Source of the DNA: Gammaproteobacteria bacterium
Lineage (GTDB): Bacteria; Pseudomonadota; Gammaproteobacteria; Pseudomonadales; Azotimanducaceae
NCBI GenBank assembly: GCA_026705345.1
Contig: JAPPAV010000026.1
Span: forward strand, 1-64,000
Length of the DNA: 64,000 nt
Direction: 5' to 3'
Shown here: positions 10,876 through 21,070 of the stretch, in pieces
Layout: the number at the start of each line of letters is the position of its first letter
Position numbering within the stretch: the first letter of the stretch is position 1
Position numbers and translations under genes: made by a program
Notes under the pieces: model-generated
Database searches by the model: none
The model's input: only the letters and a program-made list of their open reading frames with translations
What the model was told of the DNA's origin: nothing

Positions 10876-13800
10876 TCAATCCGCTATGAACTCGATTGAC
10901 AGCGAGTAAGGCCCGGTTCGGGTCGAAAAGCCGCGCACCTCGACATAGTGAACGCCCGCCGCGACCTTGATGTCGATCAGGAAGTTCAGCCCCTCGCCGG
11001 AATCGTCGTTGGTCGCCAGCTGCGCGCCCTCGGCATCCAGCACCGTTCCGAGCGTGTCCGTCGGGCCGCTCGAGTGAACGCGGAGCGTGCCTTGGCCCGC
11101 CGCCACGCGGAACACGTCCTTGTCGCCGCTCGACTCCACATTGCCCAGCAGCAGCGCGGGAAGCGTCGCCGCCAGCGTAGCGGAGTCCAGCGCGTCGCCG
11201 TGGTCGTCGCCGTGGTCGGAGAGGTTCTCGAACCAGGCGACCTGGTCGTTTCGCCAGGCAAACGACAGGATGTCGGCGTCGCCGTCGCCGTCCAGATCCG
11301 ACGCGTACACCGACCCGGCTTGCCCGACGTCCGTGGAAACGACGTGCTGCGCCGAGAACTCGCCGCCACCCAGGTTCTCGTACCAGGCGATCTTGTAGTC
11401 CCGTTCGGAGGCCGACAGCACGTCGATGTCGCGGTCGCCGTCCAGGTCCGCGCCGTACACCGAAACGGTGCCATCGGCGTCCGTGGTGATCACGCGCTGC
11501 ACCGAAAACTCGCCGCCGCCCAGATTCTCGTACCAAGCGATCGTGTCGTCTTCGCGGGACGCGGACAGTACGTCGGCGTCGCCATCGCGGTCCAGGTCCG
11601 TCGCGAACACCGAACCGGCGCCGTCCGCATCCGTGGTAATGACGTGCTGTTCCGAAAACCCGCCACCAAGGTTCTCGTACCAGGCGATCTTGTCGTCGCT
11701 AACGGAAGCGGACAGTACGTCGGCGTCGCCGTCGCCGTCGAGGTCCGCCGCGTGAACCGACACGGCGCCATCGGCATCGGTCGTGATGATGCGCTCGGCC
11801 GAGAACTCGCCGTCGCCCAGGTTCTCGTACCAGGCGATCTCGTCGTCGCCGAAAACGGCAGACAGCACATCGCCGTCTCCGTCCCCATCGAGATCGGCCG
11901 CGTGAACGCTGTAGGGAATCCAGCCATCCGTGGCGATCAGGTGCTGCGACGAGAAATTCCCGCCGCCGAGGTTCTCGTGCCAAGCGACCCTGTCGTCATG
12001 GTGAGAGGCGGACAACACGTCCGCGTCCCCGTCCCCGTCCAGATCGGGCGCATGGACCGAAAGGGCACCGTTGGCCGTCGAGATGACGCGCTGAGCCGAG
12101 AACTCCCCGCCGCCGAGGTTCTCGTGCCAGGCGACCTTGTCGGCCCGGTCGTGGGCGGACAGCACGTCGGCGTCCCCGTCGCCGTCCAGATCCGCCGCGC
12201 GCACGGACCGGTCGCCGATGCGTCCGGAGGTGGGAAGGCCGCTGTCGCCCGCATGGATGACGCGCTTCGAAGCAAAGGCGACAACCGGGGCGTCGACCTC
12301 GAACTCGATGACGAGCGTATACGACCCCGTGGCGTCGCCGCCTGCGCCGGACACCTCGACGTAGTGCGTCCCGTCCTCGACAGCGGCCACGATCTCGAAG
12401 TTCGATCCGTCGCGCGAGTCGTCGTCCTGGGCGACCACCTCGCCGCTGGCGTCCGTCAGCTTCCCGACCGTGTCGGTGTCGCCGGTCGTGTACACGGTGA
12501 GCGTGCCTGACTCGTCGAGATCGATGCGGAACACGTCGCGGTCGCCCTGCCGCTCCAGTTCGCCGGGCCCGGACCACGGCAGCGAAGCTACGGACGTGGC
12601 CATCTCCGGGGTGCTGCCGTGGTCGTCCGCGAAGACGAACTCGATGGAGACCGTGTACGGTCCGGTCGCATCGGGCGCGCCGAACACGTCGATGTAGTGA
12701 ACGCCCGCCTCGACTTCGGCCTCGATGAGGAAGTTGCCGGCGCGGTCGTCCGACACCAGAAGATCCCCCTCCTCGTCGAGCAGCCAGCCCTCGGTGTCCG
12801 TGGGGCCGTTCGTGTACACCTTGAGCGTGCCTCTGCCCGTCGCGAAACGGAACATGTCGTTGTCGCCGTCCGACTCCAACACGCCGTGCAGGAACGCCGG
12901 CAGCGCCGTCGCCAGCGTCGCCGATTCCTCGTCGTCCCCGTGGTCGTCGCCGTGGTTGGACAGGTTCTCGTACCAGGCGATCTTGTCGTCACTGTAAGAC
13001 GCCGACAGTACGTCGGCGTCCCCGTCTCCGTCCAGGTCGGCAGTGAATACGGCAAATGCGGCCTCGGCAACGTCCGAAATCACATTCTCGTCGGAGTACG
13101 AGCCATCACCCAGGCTCTCATACCACGCAATCTTGTCGTCGTAGTGAGACGCCGAGAGCACATCACCGTCGCCGTCACCGTCGAGATCGGCCGCGTGGAC
13201 CGAAATAGCGTAATCCGCTGTGGTCGCAATAGCCTTTTGCGTGGAGAACGACCCCGTCCCCTGGTTCTCGTACCAGGCCACCTTGTCGTCGCCCGAGGTC
13301 GCCGAAAGAACATCGGCATCGCCGTCCGAGTCCAGGTCGGCGGCATGTACGGCGCCGTTCCTCAGCGGTATGACGTCGGTTGTGATCACCCGCTGCTGCC
13401 CAAACGAACCGACTCCATCGTTCCGATACCACGCGATCTTCCGTTCGTTGTACGTGACGGCTACGACATCCGCATCGCCGTCTCCATCTAGGTCTGCGGG
13501 AAACACGAACAGGGTTCCTTCCGCGTCCGTGGTAACGATCCGCTGTTCAACGAAGCTGCCTGCTCCGTCGTTGCGGTACCAGACGATACTGTTCGCCGCG
13601 CCCGAGGCGGAAAGCACGTCGGCGTCACCGTCTCCATCCAGGTCGGCAGCGTGCACCTTGGCGTCGCTGGCGTCGTCGGCTATCACACGCTGTTCGGAAA
13701 ACGACCCGGCGCCCAGATTCTCGTACCACGCGATCTTCTCATCATCCTTGGAGGCAGAGACCACATCGGCATCGCCGTCGCCATCCAGATCGACGGCATG

Positions 13801-16800
13801 CACCCACTGTGCGCCGTCAGCTTCGGTGGTGACGACCCGTTGCAGTGAGAACTCCTTGTCACCCAAGTTCTCGTGCCAAGCAATCTTGTCGTCCAAATGA
13901 GAGGCCGTGAGAACATCGACGTCGCCATCACCGTCGAGATCCGCAGCGAATACGGCATTGGCACCGTCCGCGTCGGTCGCGATGGCCCGCTGCGCAGTGA
14001 ATCCGACGCCACCTTCGTCGGCCACGAAGTCAACGGACAACGTATAGGATCCCGTCGCCGTCCCGTCGGCACCGGATACTTCGACGTAGTACGTGCCCGC
14101 CTTCACGTAAGCCTTCATCTCGAAGTTCGGCGCAACGCCCGAGTCGTCGTCCTCGGCCAGCAAGTCGCCGTCGGTGTTCGTCAATCTGCCGTAGGTGTCG
14201 GTATCGCCCTTCGTGTAGACCATGAGCGTGCCTGGGCGGTCGACCTCGATGCGGAACATGTCGCGGTCGCCCGCCCAATCAAGTTCGCCTTCGCCGGACC
14301 CGGGCAGGGACGCCAAGGACGTGGCCGTCTGCTGGGAATCTCCGTGGTCGTCCGGGACGGTGTTGCCGACCCGCTCGAACACCGTAATGCCCCGGTCAGG
14401 CGTGCTCGCGTAGGCGTGGCGGCCGTCGGGGCTCGCGGCGTATCCCGTTCGGAAGTTCCAGCGTCCGAAATCGGGCACGACATCGTTGAAACGGTTGGCG
14501 CGCCAGTCCGCCACCAAGTCGGTGACAGCCAGTTTCCCGTCGCGCCATGCCAGCGCATAGGCGTCGCCATTGGTGCAGAGAACATCGGCGGCGGGCCGCG
14601 CAGCGCGCGCCGTCGCGAAGCGACAAACTGGGGTATTCCAGGAGTTCTGCTGCGGCAAATCGACCGTGCCGAGCAACGCCGGCCGAGCAGGATCCTCCAC
14701 GTCCACGACGGCGGATCCCCCTGCCCCCCACGTGAACACGCGGCCATCGTCGTCAGTGACCGCAATGCCCTCATGGGCGTGGGGAAGTCCCAACGAGGCG
14801 ACCTCGGTGAGTTCGCCGGTTTCACCGCTTTCGAACACCGTGAGGATGCCGCCCCGCACGGCGTATACGTGCCCACCCCCGTTCGAGACGGCAACGGCGT
14901 CGTTGCGCGAACTCAGCTGAACGGGGGCCAACGTACCGTCCTCTCCGATCGAGAAGACGCTGACCTCGTGGTAACGGCTCACGAAATAGAGGAACGACCC
15001 CATCGGATGGGCGAGGACGGTCGTGTAGCTCTTGTCGACATGGAGACCGGGGGAGCCTGCGGCAACTGAGACCTCCCCGACATCTTCGAGGTCCAGAACA
15101 TCGTCGTCCGTCGGCACGTAGGATCTGACCGACGCGTCGCCGTGGCCGTGGAAGACCAGAAGTCGATTGCGCGGCGCGTCCCAGAGCAGCCGTGGATGGG
15201 ATTCACCACGAACGAGATCGACGAAGTTCAACGAGCCATCGTCGCCATTGCGGTCGAACACCGCCACGCCATTGTTCGTGCCGGCGTAGAGCGCTCGACC
15301 GGACCCGTCCAACGCTATCGAACGAAAATTCGAGGCTGCAAATGTCCGCCCGTCGTGATCCACGTATTCGTAGCGATCAGCCGTCCGCCCGAGGTAGCGC
15401 AGCCACACGGGCGGTTCGCTGTCTTCCCAATTAAGCGTGAACTCTCCGCCCTCGTCATCGCCGCGGGTTCCGACGCGGATGGCGAACCGTTCGCCCGCGT
15501 CCTCGGCGTGCACGTACACCTCGATGCCCACGGCGGCACCGCGCTCGCTGGATGCGACCATCTCGAGGCTGCCGGGCAGGTCGACCGGATCGTCGGCGTA
15601 CGCGGCGAGCGTGAACGGCGACGAAATCTCGTCGATCCAGAACCTGTACCAACCGGCCTCTGGGGCCTCGAACGACCACCACAGCGACGAGTGACCCACG
15701 TCGTAGGAACGCTCGCCCGTCTCGATCGTCGCGAAGCGGTTGGACGCCCGCACGGTCCCCGTAGCGGCCACGATGGGCGCCGCGCTGGACCATGCGTCGT
15801 TCGAGGGCGTCGGGCCCCAGACCACGTTTCCGCCGAAAGTGCCGCGTAGCGTGAACACGTAGTCACCCGCTACCGCAGCGGCAAACCGGTAGGCTTCGCC
15901 GGCGTCCGCATCGACCGCGAACCCGCCGGTCGGGCCGCTGGTCGAGCCAACCGGAACCAGAACATCCAGCGCGCCTCCCTTGAATGCCGTCAGGCGGATA
16001 TAGTTCGACTCGAACAACCGCCATGTGTACTCGCCGCTCGCCGGTGCCGTCCACGAGTACCACGCGGTGCGCTCGCCGGACTCGGCGGGCTCCCCCGGTT
16101 CGACGGTAAGGCGACTCCGCACATACACCCACCCGCTGGACGACTCCTCGTCCGGAAGTGACGACGCGTTTTCCAGGAGATCGTCAAATGATCGATGGTC
16201 TTCCAACACCGACCACGACAGTTCGAATTCCACCCCTGCCGAGTCGGCGTTTTGTGAGGCAACCGCGATGCGGTAGACATTGCCCTCCTTCGCGGGAAAG
16301 CGCAGGTTCCCCTCCGGGAAGCCGGAGACCAGCCGCACGTCGCCCACAGACTCTGCGTCTTCAAACGCGAGCACTTTCAAATGTGCGGCACTCGAACCGA
16401 ACTCGTACCAACCGTCGTTCGGCGCCGTCCACTCGTACCAGACCGTCGCCGCGAGCGGTCCGAACTGCTCGCCCGCCTCCAGCGTCGCGCCCGCGTTCGT
16501 GCCCTCGACCTGGCCCTCCACACCTTGCAGGGGGACGGCGGCGGTGAAGGCGTCGTTCTCGGGCGCGCCACCCTCGCGGAAGCTCAGCCTGAATGGCACG
16601 GCACGGGCCCGTCCGGCGATCCGGACGAAATAATCGCTGCCCTGCTCGGCAAGGAACGACGCACCCCACGGGGCCGAGGCAACCGGCTGTCCGCCCGCGA
16701 TGGTGCTGCCCTGGTACACGTCCACCCGCGTCTCGAAGGCCTCGTACAACTCGCGGTCGGGGTAGGGCGCGTAGCTGAACGCCTCCGTCGGCGCGAGTGA

Positions 16801-19650
16801 GAAATGGACCGCACCGTCGTCCTTGGCCGTCCATCGGTACCACACCGATGCCGCAGGCCGCTCCGTGCCGTCCTCGAACGCCGGCTCGCCGGACTCGGTC
16901 GTGGCCGTCAGCAGGTCGCCTTCAACCGGGCCTTCCAAGTCGACCGCCTTCACGAAGTCGTCGTTGGGCGGCGCAGCGAACTCCACGTCCTCCGCTTCCT
17001 CCGCGAACACGACCGCCGTGTCCCCCTTGGCGTTCCAGCCGGTAACCGTGAAGTGCATCCGCGCCTCCGCGTCCGCCCCCAAGCCGCGGAAACGCACCGT
17101 CCGCGGCTCGCCCGGCCGGATCTCGCCGAGCAGGACGAAGTCGCCGGGGCCAACGGTCCGGAAGGCCGGGGCGTCGTCCTGCACCTCCTGGTAGGTTCCA
17201 TTCGGGTGGCACGGGGCTCCTTCCGCCGTGCGGCAGTCCATCACTAGGCGCGTGCCCGCCGCCACGTAGCCGTCGGTGGATACGGTGAGTTCCACATCGC
17301 CGTTCGGGCCCAGCGTGTCGCTCGCGGCGACGATGGAGAGCTGCGGCGTCGCGGGGCCGCGGATGATCGTATAGGCCAATGCCGCGCGAGGCTTCTCGCC
17401 ATGGATCCGCTCGGCCTCCACGCGCGCCCGCCAGCGCCCGCTCTGCGGGTTGCGGACGATCACCCATTCCACGTTGTCGCGTCGGGACCGCGAACCGAGG
17501 TCGGCGTCAAGACGCGGCAAGGGTCGTTCCAGCCAGAGGTCCAGATCGTTCAGCACGGTGTTGGCGATCACGTCCGCCGGCGGCTCGTCCCAGGTCAGCA
17601 CGACGTCGAGGCGGCTCGCGTCCGCCGGCACGTCGATCACGTGCTCGCTGGTCTCGCCGGCCTCGAGAAGGATGCCGTGCCAGCCGCCCGACTCCCAGCC
17701 GTCGTCCTCGGGCCGGTCGAACACGCTCGTCGTACCCGAGACCTTGCCGAGACCGAAGCGGGCGTGCAACGCGCCGGGCCCGTTCGTGTTGTCGGACGGA
17801 AAGGCGTCCTCGGCGTCCAGCCAGGCGTCCGGCTTGACCGCGCTCGCCATCAGATGCGCTCTCGCCAGCGCCGCGTTGCCAACGAGATCCGGCTGGGCGT
17901 CCATGGTGAGCGCCGCGACGCCGGCGACCGACGGCGACGACATGCTGGTGCCGTTGAACCGCACGTAACCGCCTCGGCTGCCATCACCCCGGGCCGAATG
18001 GACGTGCACGCCGGTGCCCACCACCAGCGGCGCGAGGCGTCCGTCGGCGGTGGGGCCGTGGCTGCTGAAGCTCGCCAGTTCGCCGCTGTCCCACGCCGCC
18101 CCCACGGGCAACGAGTTCTTCGCGGCACCGTAGTTCGAAAACCCGTGGACGCCGGCGTTCGAATTCGCTACGACGTAGAGCTGGCCCGTGTCGTAGACAA
18201 CCGCGTCGAGCTTGCGCGCCGCCGCATCGCGACCCTCGAACGTCAACGATCTGGCCGACAGGCTCATATTCACGATGGGCGGGGCGACCGCGTCGTCGGC
18301 CCAGCCGGCGGCGGCGCAAGCCGACGCCTCGGTCAGGAAGTCCATGCCGGCGAAGATCCAAGAGCTAGCGCCATATCCCTCGCTGTGCAGGACCTTTGCG
18401 AAGCGGATGTGGGGCACTAGCGGCGCCATGCCCGCGTAGCGCCGCTCGGCTGCCCCGTTGCCCGCGATGGTGGTTGTGACGTGGGTACCGTGAAGGCCGG
18501 CGTCCACCCACAGGTCCTGCTCCTCCTCCGTCGAGGAAACGAAGTTCGCGCCGCAGACGCTCAAACGGCTCGACTCGACGTCCAGGTGGTTGATGTTCAG
18601 GCCCGTATCCATGACGCCGACGGCGACGCCCTGCCCGGCCGTGCCGGCGAACCCCCCGGCGTCCGTGTACGTCCAGTACGCGTTGGCACCCATCGCTGGC
18701 ACCGCCGTGTCGTTCGCCGCCTCAACGATGCCCACGGGCTCCACGTACGCCACGAAGTCCGCCGCCACCAAGGCTTCGAGGTGGCCGTACTCGACGTTGG
18801 CAACGTAGGACCGAGTGTGGGCGTCGTACACGCCTACCACGACGCCCAGGCCTTCGAGCGCCGCCCGCCACCGACCGTCGTTGTCGCCCGCCGCTGCAAG
18901 CGTAACGAATACCGGCACGATCTCGTGGGCCGGCTTGCCACGCGCCTCCTCGGCGAACGACGCCGGCAGCTTGGCCGACGACGGCTGCGCCCCTAGGCCG
19001 TCTAGGGTGGGGAGGGCCGCAACTATCTGAAGCCGGTCGGGATCGCTCGGCAGCCTGGCCCGGAGGAGGTCTCCCGCCTGCCCCTCGACGACGACGCCCA
19101 GCGTAGCCAGTTCCGCCTCGGCGTCCTCGAGGCGCACATCCGGGCCGAGCCGAACCCAGCCGAACGACCAGTCCCGGTCCGCCGCCTCGGCATTGGCCGC
19201 GACCGCTGCCAGAGAATCCGGCGACGAGAGCCAGGCAGGGGCATGCGAACGCGGCTCCTCGTCGCGCGCGACCTCCGAGTGTGTCGGGGGTCCGGCCCGC
19301 TCGAACGTGGCGTAGGCGTAGCCCTTGGGAGCGTGGGGACGTTCGACTGTGCCAGTCTGCGGGTCAGCCCGGGTCGGAGAGGAATCCCGCGGCGGCGGTG
19401 CCTGGACCGTCGGCGGAGTTCGACCGCCGCGACTCTGCGCGTTGATCGCGGCCACCAACTCCTCGACGATTTCCCGGCGCTGAGACTCCGCAGTCGGCGT
19501 GTCCTCCGGCGACGATTCAGGTTCCGCCGGATCGGACGAAACGACCCAATGGATCCCGACCGCAGCGAACAACGCGAACAGACATCCCGCCACCACAACA
19601 CGACCGTAACGAAGCTCCGTAGGCGCCGATGCGGCGGTCGATCCGTTCAT
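10876..19650 (-). CDS. Giant S8 subtilisin-like serine protease with PPC-like domains, lactonase-like propeller region and 14 FG-GAP/VCBS repeats
   Basis: 2924 aa; N-terminal TM/signal anchor; VMDTG (Asp), HGTHVTT (His), ANSNAG (Asn), NGTSMSSPSVAG (Ser) subtilase motifs; PPC-like domains GDRDMFRIEVDRPGTLMVYT..; 14 x (H/F)AADLDGDGDADVLSAS..DDKIAWYENLG. Confidence 0.92.
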   Translation of the reverse strand: MNGSTAASAPTELRYGRVVVAGCLFALFAAVGIHWVVSSDPAEPESSPEDTPTAESQRREIVEELVAAINAQSRGGRTPPTVQAPPPRDSSPTRADPQTGTVERPHAPKGYAYATFERAGPPTHSEVARDEEPRSHAPAWLSSPDSLAAVAANAEAADRDWSFGWVRLGPDVRLEDAEAELATLGVVVEGQAGDLLRARLPSDPDRLQIVAALPTLDGLGAQPSSAKLPASFAEEARGKPAHEIVPVFVTLAAAGDNDGRWRAALEGLGVVVGVYDAHTRSYVANVEYGHLEALVAADFVAYVEPVGIVEAANDTAVPAMGANAYWTYTDAGGFAGTAGQGVAVGVMDTGLNINHLDVESSRLSVCGANFVSSTEEEQDLWVDAGLHGTHVTTTIAGNGAAERRYAGMAPLVPHIRFAKVLHSEGYGASSWIFAGMDFLTEASACAAAGWADDAVAPPIVNMSLSARSLTFEGRDAAARKLDAVVYDTGQLYVVANSNAGVHGFSNYGAAKNSLPVGAAWDSGELASFSSHGPTADGRLAPLVVGTGVHVHSARGDGSRGGYVRFNGTSMSSPSVAGVAALTMDAQPDLVGNAALARAHLMASAVKPDAWLDAEDAFPSDNTNGPGALHARFGLGKVSGTTSVFDRPEDDGWESGGWHGILLEAGETSEHVIDVPADASRLDVVLTWDEPPADVIANTVLNDLDLWLERPLPRLDADLGSRSRRDNVEWVIVRNPQSGRWRARVEAERIHGEKPRAALAYTIIRGPATPQLSIVAASDTLGPNGDVELTVSTDGYVAAGTRLVMDCRTAEGAPCHPNGTYQEVQDDAPAFRTVGPGDFVLLGEIRPGEPRTVRFRGLGADAEARMHFTVTGWNAKGDTAVVFAEEAEDVEFAAPPNDDFVKAVDLEGPVEGDLLTATTESGEPAFEDGTERPAASVWYRWTAKDDGAVHFSLAPTEAFSYAPYPDRELYEAFETRVDVYQGSTIAGGQPVASAPWGASFLAEQGSDYFVRIAGRARAVPFRLSFREGGAPENDAFTAAVPLQGVEGQVEGTNAGATLEAGEQFGPLAATVWYEWTAPNDGWYEFGSSAAHLKVLAFEDAESVGDVRLVSGFPEGNLRFPAKEGNVYRIAVASQNADSAGVEFELSWSVLEDHRSFDDLLENASSLPDEESSSGWVYVRSRLTVEPGEPAESGERTAWYSWTAPASGEYTWRLFESNYIRLTAFKGGALDVLVPVGSTSGPTGGFAVDADAGEAYRFAAAVAGDYVFTLRGTFGGNVVWGPTPSNDAWSSAAPIVAATGTVRASNRFATIETGERSYDVGHSSLWWSFEAPEAGWYRFWIDEISSPFTLAAYADDPVDLPGSLEMVASSERGAAVGIEVYVHAEDAGERFAIRVGTRGDDEGGEFTLNWEDSEPPVWLRYLGRTADRYEYVDHDGRTFAASNFRSIALDGSGRALYAGTNNGVAVFDRNGDDGSLNFVDLVRGESHPRLLWDAPRNRLLVFHGHGDASVRSYVPTDDDVLDLEDVGEVSVAAGSPGLHVDKSYTTVLAHPMGSFLYFVSRYHEVSVFSIGEDGTLAPVQLSSRNDAVAVSNGGGHVYAVRGGILTVFESGETGELTEVASLGLPHAHEGIAVTDDDGRVFTWGAGGSAVVDVEDPARPALLGTVDLPQQNSWNTPVCRFATARAARPAADVLCTNGDAYALAWRDGKLAVTDLVADWRANRFNDVVPDFGRWNFRTGYAASPDGRHAYASTPDRGITVFERVGNTVPDDHGDSQQTATSLASLPGSGEGELDWAGDRDMFRIEVDRPGTLMVYTKGDTDTYGRLTNTDGDLLAEDDDSGVAPNFEMKAYVKAGTYYVEVSGADGTATGSYTLSVDFVADEGGVGFTAQRAIATDADGANAVFAADLDGDGDVDVLTASHLDDKIAWHENLGDKEFSLQRVVTTEADGAQWVHAVDLDGDGDADVVSASKDDEKIAWYENLGAGSFSEQRVIADDASDAKVHAADLDGDGDADVLSASGAANSIVWYRNDGAGSFVEQRIVTTDAEGTLFVFPADLDGDGDADVVAVTYNERKIAWYRNDGVGSFGQQRVITTDVIPLRNGAVHAADLDSDGDADVLSATSGDDKVAWYENQGTGSFSTQKAIATTADYAISVHAADLDGDGDGDVLSASHYDDKIAWYESLGDGSYSDENVISDVAEAAFAVFTADLDGDGDADVLSASYSDDKIAWYENLSNHGDDHGDDEESATLATALPAFLHGVLESDGDNDMFRFATGRGTLKVYTNGPTDTEGWLLDEEGDLLVSDDRAGNFLIEAEVEAGVHYIDVFGAPDATGPYTVSIEFVFADDHGSTPEMATSVASLPWSGPGELERQGDRDVFRIDLDESGTLTVYTTGDTDTVGKLTDASGEVVAQDDDSRDGSNFEIVAAVEDGTHYVEVSGAGGDATGSYTLVIEFEVDAPVVAFASKRVIHAGDSGLPTSGRIGDRSVRAADLDGDGDADVLSAHDRADKVAWHENLGGGEFSAQRVISTANGALSVHAPDLDGDGDADVLSASHHDDRVAWHENLGGGNFSSQHLIATDGWIPYSVHAADLDGDGDGDVLSAVFGDDEIAWYENLGDGEFSAERIITTDADGAVSVHAADLDGDGDADVLSASVSDDKIAWYENLGGGFSEQHVITTDADGAGSVFATDLDRDGDADVLSASREDDTIAWYENLGGGEFSVQRVITTDADGTVSVYGADLDGDRDIDVLSASERDYKIAWYENLGGGEFSAQHVVSTDVGQAGSVYASDLDGDGDADILSFAWRNDQVAWFENLSDHGDDHGDALDSATLAATLPALLLGNVESSGDKDVFRVAAGQGTLRVHSSGPTDTLGTVLDAEGAQLATNDDSGEGLNFLIDIKVAAGVHYVEVRGFSTRTGPYSLSIEFIAD
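10950..14010 (-). repeat. Coding repeat array: 7 + 7 FG-GAP/VCBS repeat units (about 50 aa / 150 nt each) separated by two PPC-like domains
   Basis: Recurring + strand text ttctcgtaccaggcgatcttgtcgtc ... gacagtacgtcggcgtcgccgtcgccgtccag at about 150-nt spacing; translation gives DLDGDGDADVLSAS each time. Confidence 0.92.
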
Positions 19651-19827
19651 TCTTGCCCCTAGCTAGCCCCTGTGTTGCGACGTGTCACCGTGTTCCCAGC
19701 AAGACACCGCGATGTGGAAGCACAACACGGGGCGGAGCTAGGCGTCCCTATCAGAATTGATAGTTTTCACGAGACACGACGACCAGGGTTTCCCCGTGGC
19801 CCGCCTCGCTGGTTGAAACGCCCGCCG

Positions 19828-20973
19828 TCAGTGGCGCTCGTTGAAGATTCCCGGCGTCGACAACACGACCCGGACGAGGTCCAGCTGGCGGGAAAGGCCC
19901 AGTCGGGTCAGCGCCTCGCGGATATTCCATCGCACCGCAGCTTGCGTCCGATGTGTCGCTGCGGCGATCGAAGCCGCCGTGCCGCCTGCGGCGAGCGCGG
20001 CCGCCACGCGGGCCTGAGCCGGCGTGAGCCCCAGGGCCGCCGCCAGGCGCTCCGCGTTGACCGCAGGCGCGGCGAAGGGTTCCGCAAGCAGGATCCGGGC
20101 GACGCAGCGGTCCAACGGCGGCGGCACCTCTGCCGGGTCCGTGGGCGTAGCGTAGAGCACCAGCGGTGCGCGTTGCGGCCGGGCAATCGGCATCGATCCA
20201 CCGCGGCGTTTTCGGCAAGCCGCGTCGACCAGCCCCGCCATGCGGTCAATGTCCGCCGGCGGGACGCCGACTAGGTGACCCTGGCGATCCGACATGCCTT
20301 CGCCCCGTGCGAGCAGGATGCGCGCGTGGTCGTTGGCCTCGACAATCCGGCCCTCGCGGTCCAGTAGAAGTATCCCAATACGGCGCGTGTCGAGCAGCGC
20401 CGTAGTACTCATGCCATCGGCGCGGGCATCGGCCAATGCATGTCGGACTCGGACGAACTGGCGTACATGGGGCAGCAGCTGCCGGATCGCATCGATCTGG
20501 TCGGTACGCCAATCACTCGCGTGCCCCCCTCCCGGCCCCACCAGCGACCAAGCAACCTGCAGGTCGCGCGTGGCGGTCATTCGGACGTTCAGGCAGTTCT
20601 CGCCGGCGTTGGGCACGAGGTATTCGTTGTACGTCGGGGAAGTCCGGCGTACGCCGTCCGGCAACAGCGAGGCCGTGTGGACCAGTTTTCCGAACGGCTC
20701 CCGGAGAACCGCAGCAGGACGCTCGTCGATCGCCGCATAGTTCTCGGCGTAGTCGCGTTTCAAATCGGGTCGTGGCTCGCCGCGCAGCAGGAGCCACCGG
20801 AGCTTGATGTCCATCCCGCCCAGCGGGTGCAGGCCCGCCAGAAGCAGGTCGTTACCCTGGAGGCCGCAGGTGTCGTCGATCAACGCCGATGCGGCCGGCC
20901 ACTTGGTTTCGTCGAGTTCCGCTTCGCGCAGCAACTCGACGATCTCGTCCACACGATCCCCAATGGGCACCAA
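19828..20973 (-). CDS. LuxR-family helix-turn-helix transcriptional regulator
   Basis: 381 aa; C-terminal LGLTPAQARVAAALAAGGTAASIAAATHRTQAAVRWNIREALTRLGLSRQLDLVRVV is a LuxR-type HTH. Confidence 0.85.
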   Translation of the reverse strand: MVPIGDRVDEIVELLREAELDETKWPAASALIDDTCGLQGNDLLLAGLHPLGGMDIKLRWLLLRGEPRPDLKRDYAENYAAIDERPAAVLREPFGKLVHTASLLPDGVRRTSPTYNEYLVPNAGENCLNVRMTATRDLQVAWSLVGPGGGHASDWRTDQIDAIRQLLPHVRQFVRVRHALADARADGMSTTALLDTRRIGILLLDREGRIVEANDHARILLARGEGMSDRQGHLVGVPPADIDRMAGLVDAACRKRRGGSMPIARPQRAPLVLYATPTDPAEVPPPLDRCVARILLAEPFAAPAVNAERLAAALGLTPAQARVAAALAAGGTAASIAAATHRTQAAVRWNIREALTRLGLSRQLDLVRVVLSTPGIFNERH

Positions 20974-21070
20974 CGTCCGCCAACTCCCCCTTCGGTCCGA
21001 TCATAGGCCCAAGCGTAGGGTTACGGGTGCGCAAAATCCGGTAGTGCGTCGCACGCATTGCCGTCAATAC

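Noticed and set aside
10950-14010. Regularly spaced DNA repeats resembling a CRISPR-like array
   Set aside because: The period (about 150 nt) and in-frame translation show FG-GAP protein repeats; spacers are coding and conserved, and no cas genes are present.
10948-18996. Long + strand ORFs antisense to the giant subtilase (e.g. 10948..12510, 12619..13491, 13873..15069, 17401..18420)
   Set aside because: Shadow ORFs from high GC and periodic coding on the opposite strand; low-complexity Arg/Val-rich translations without domain features.
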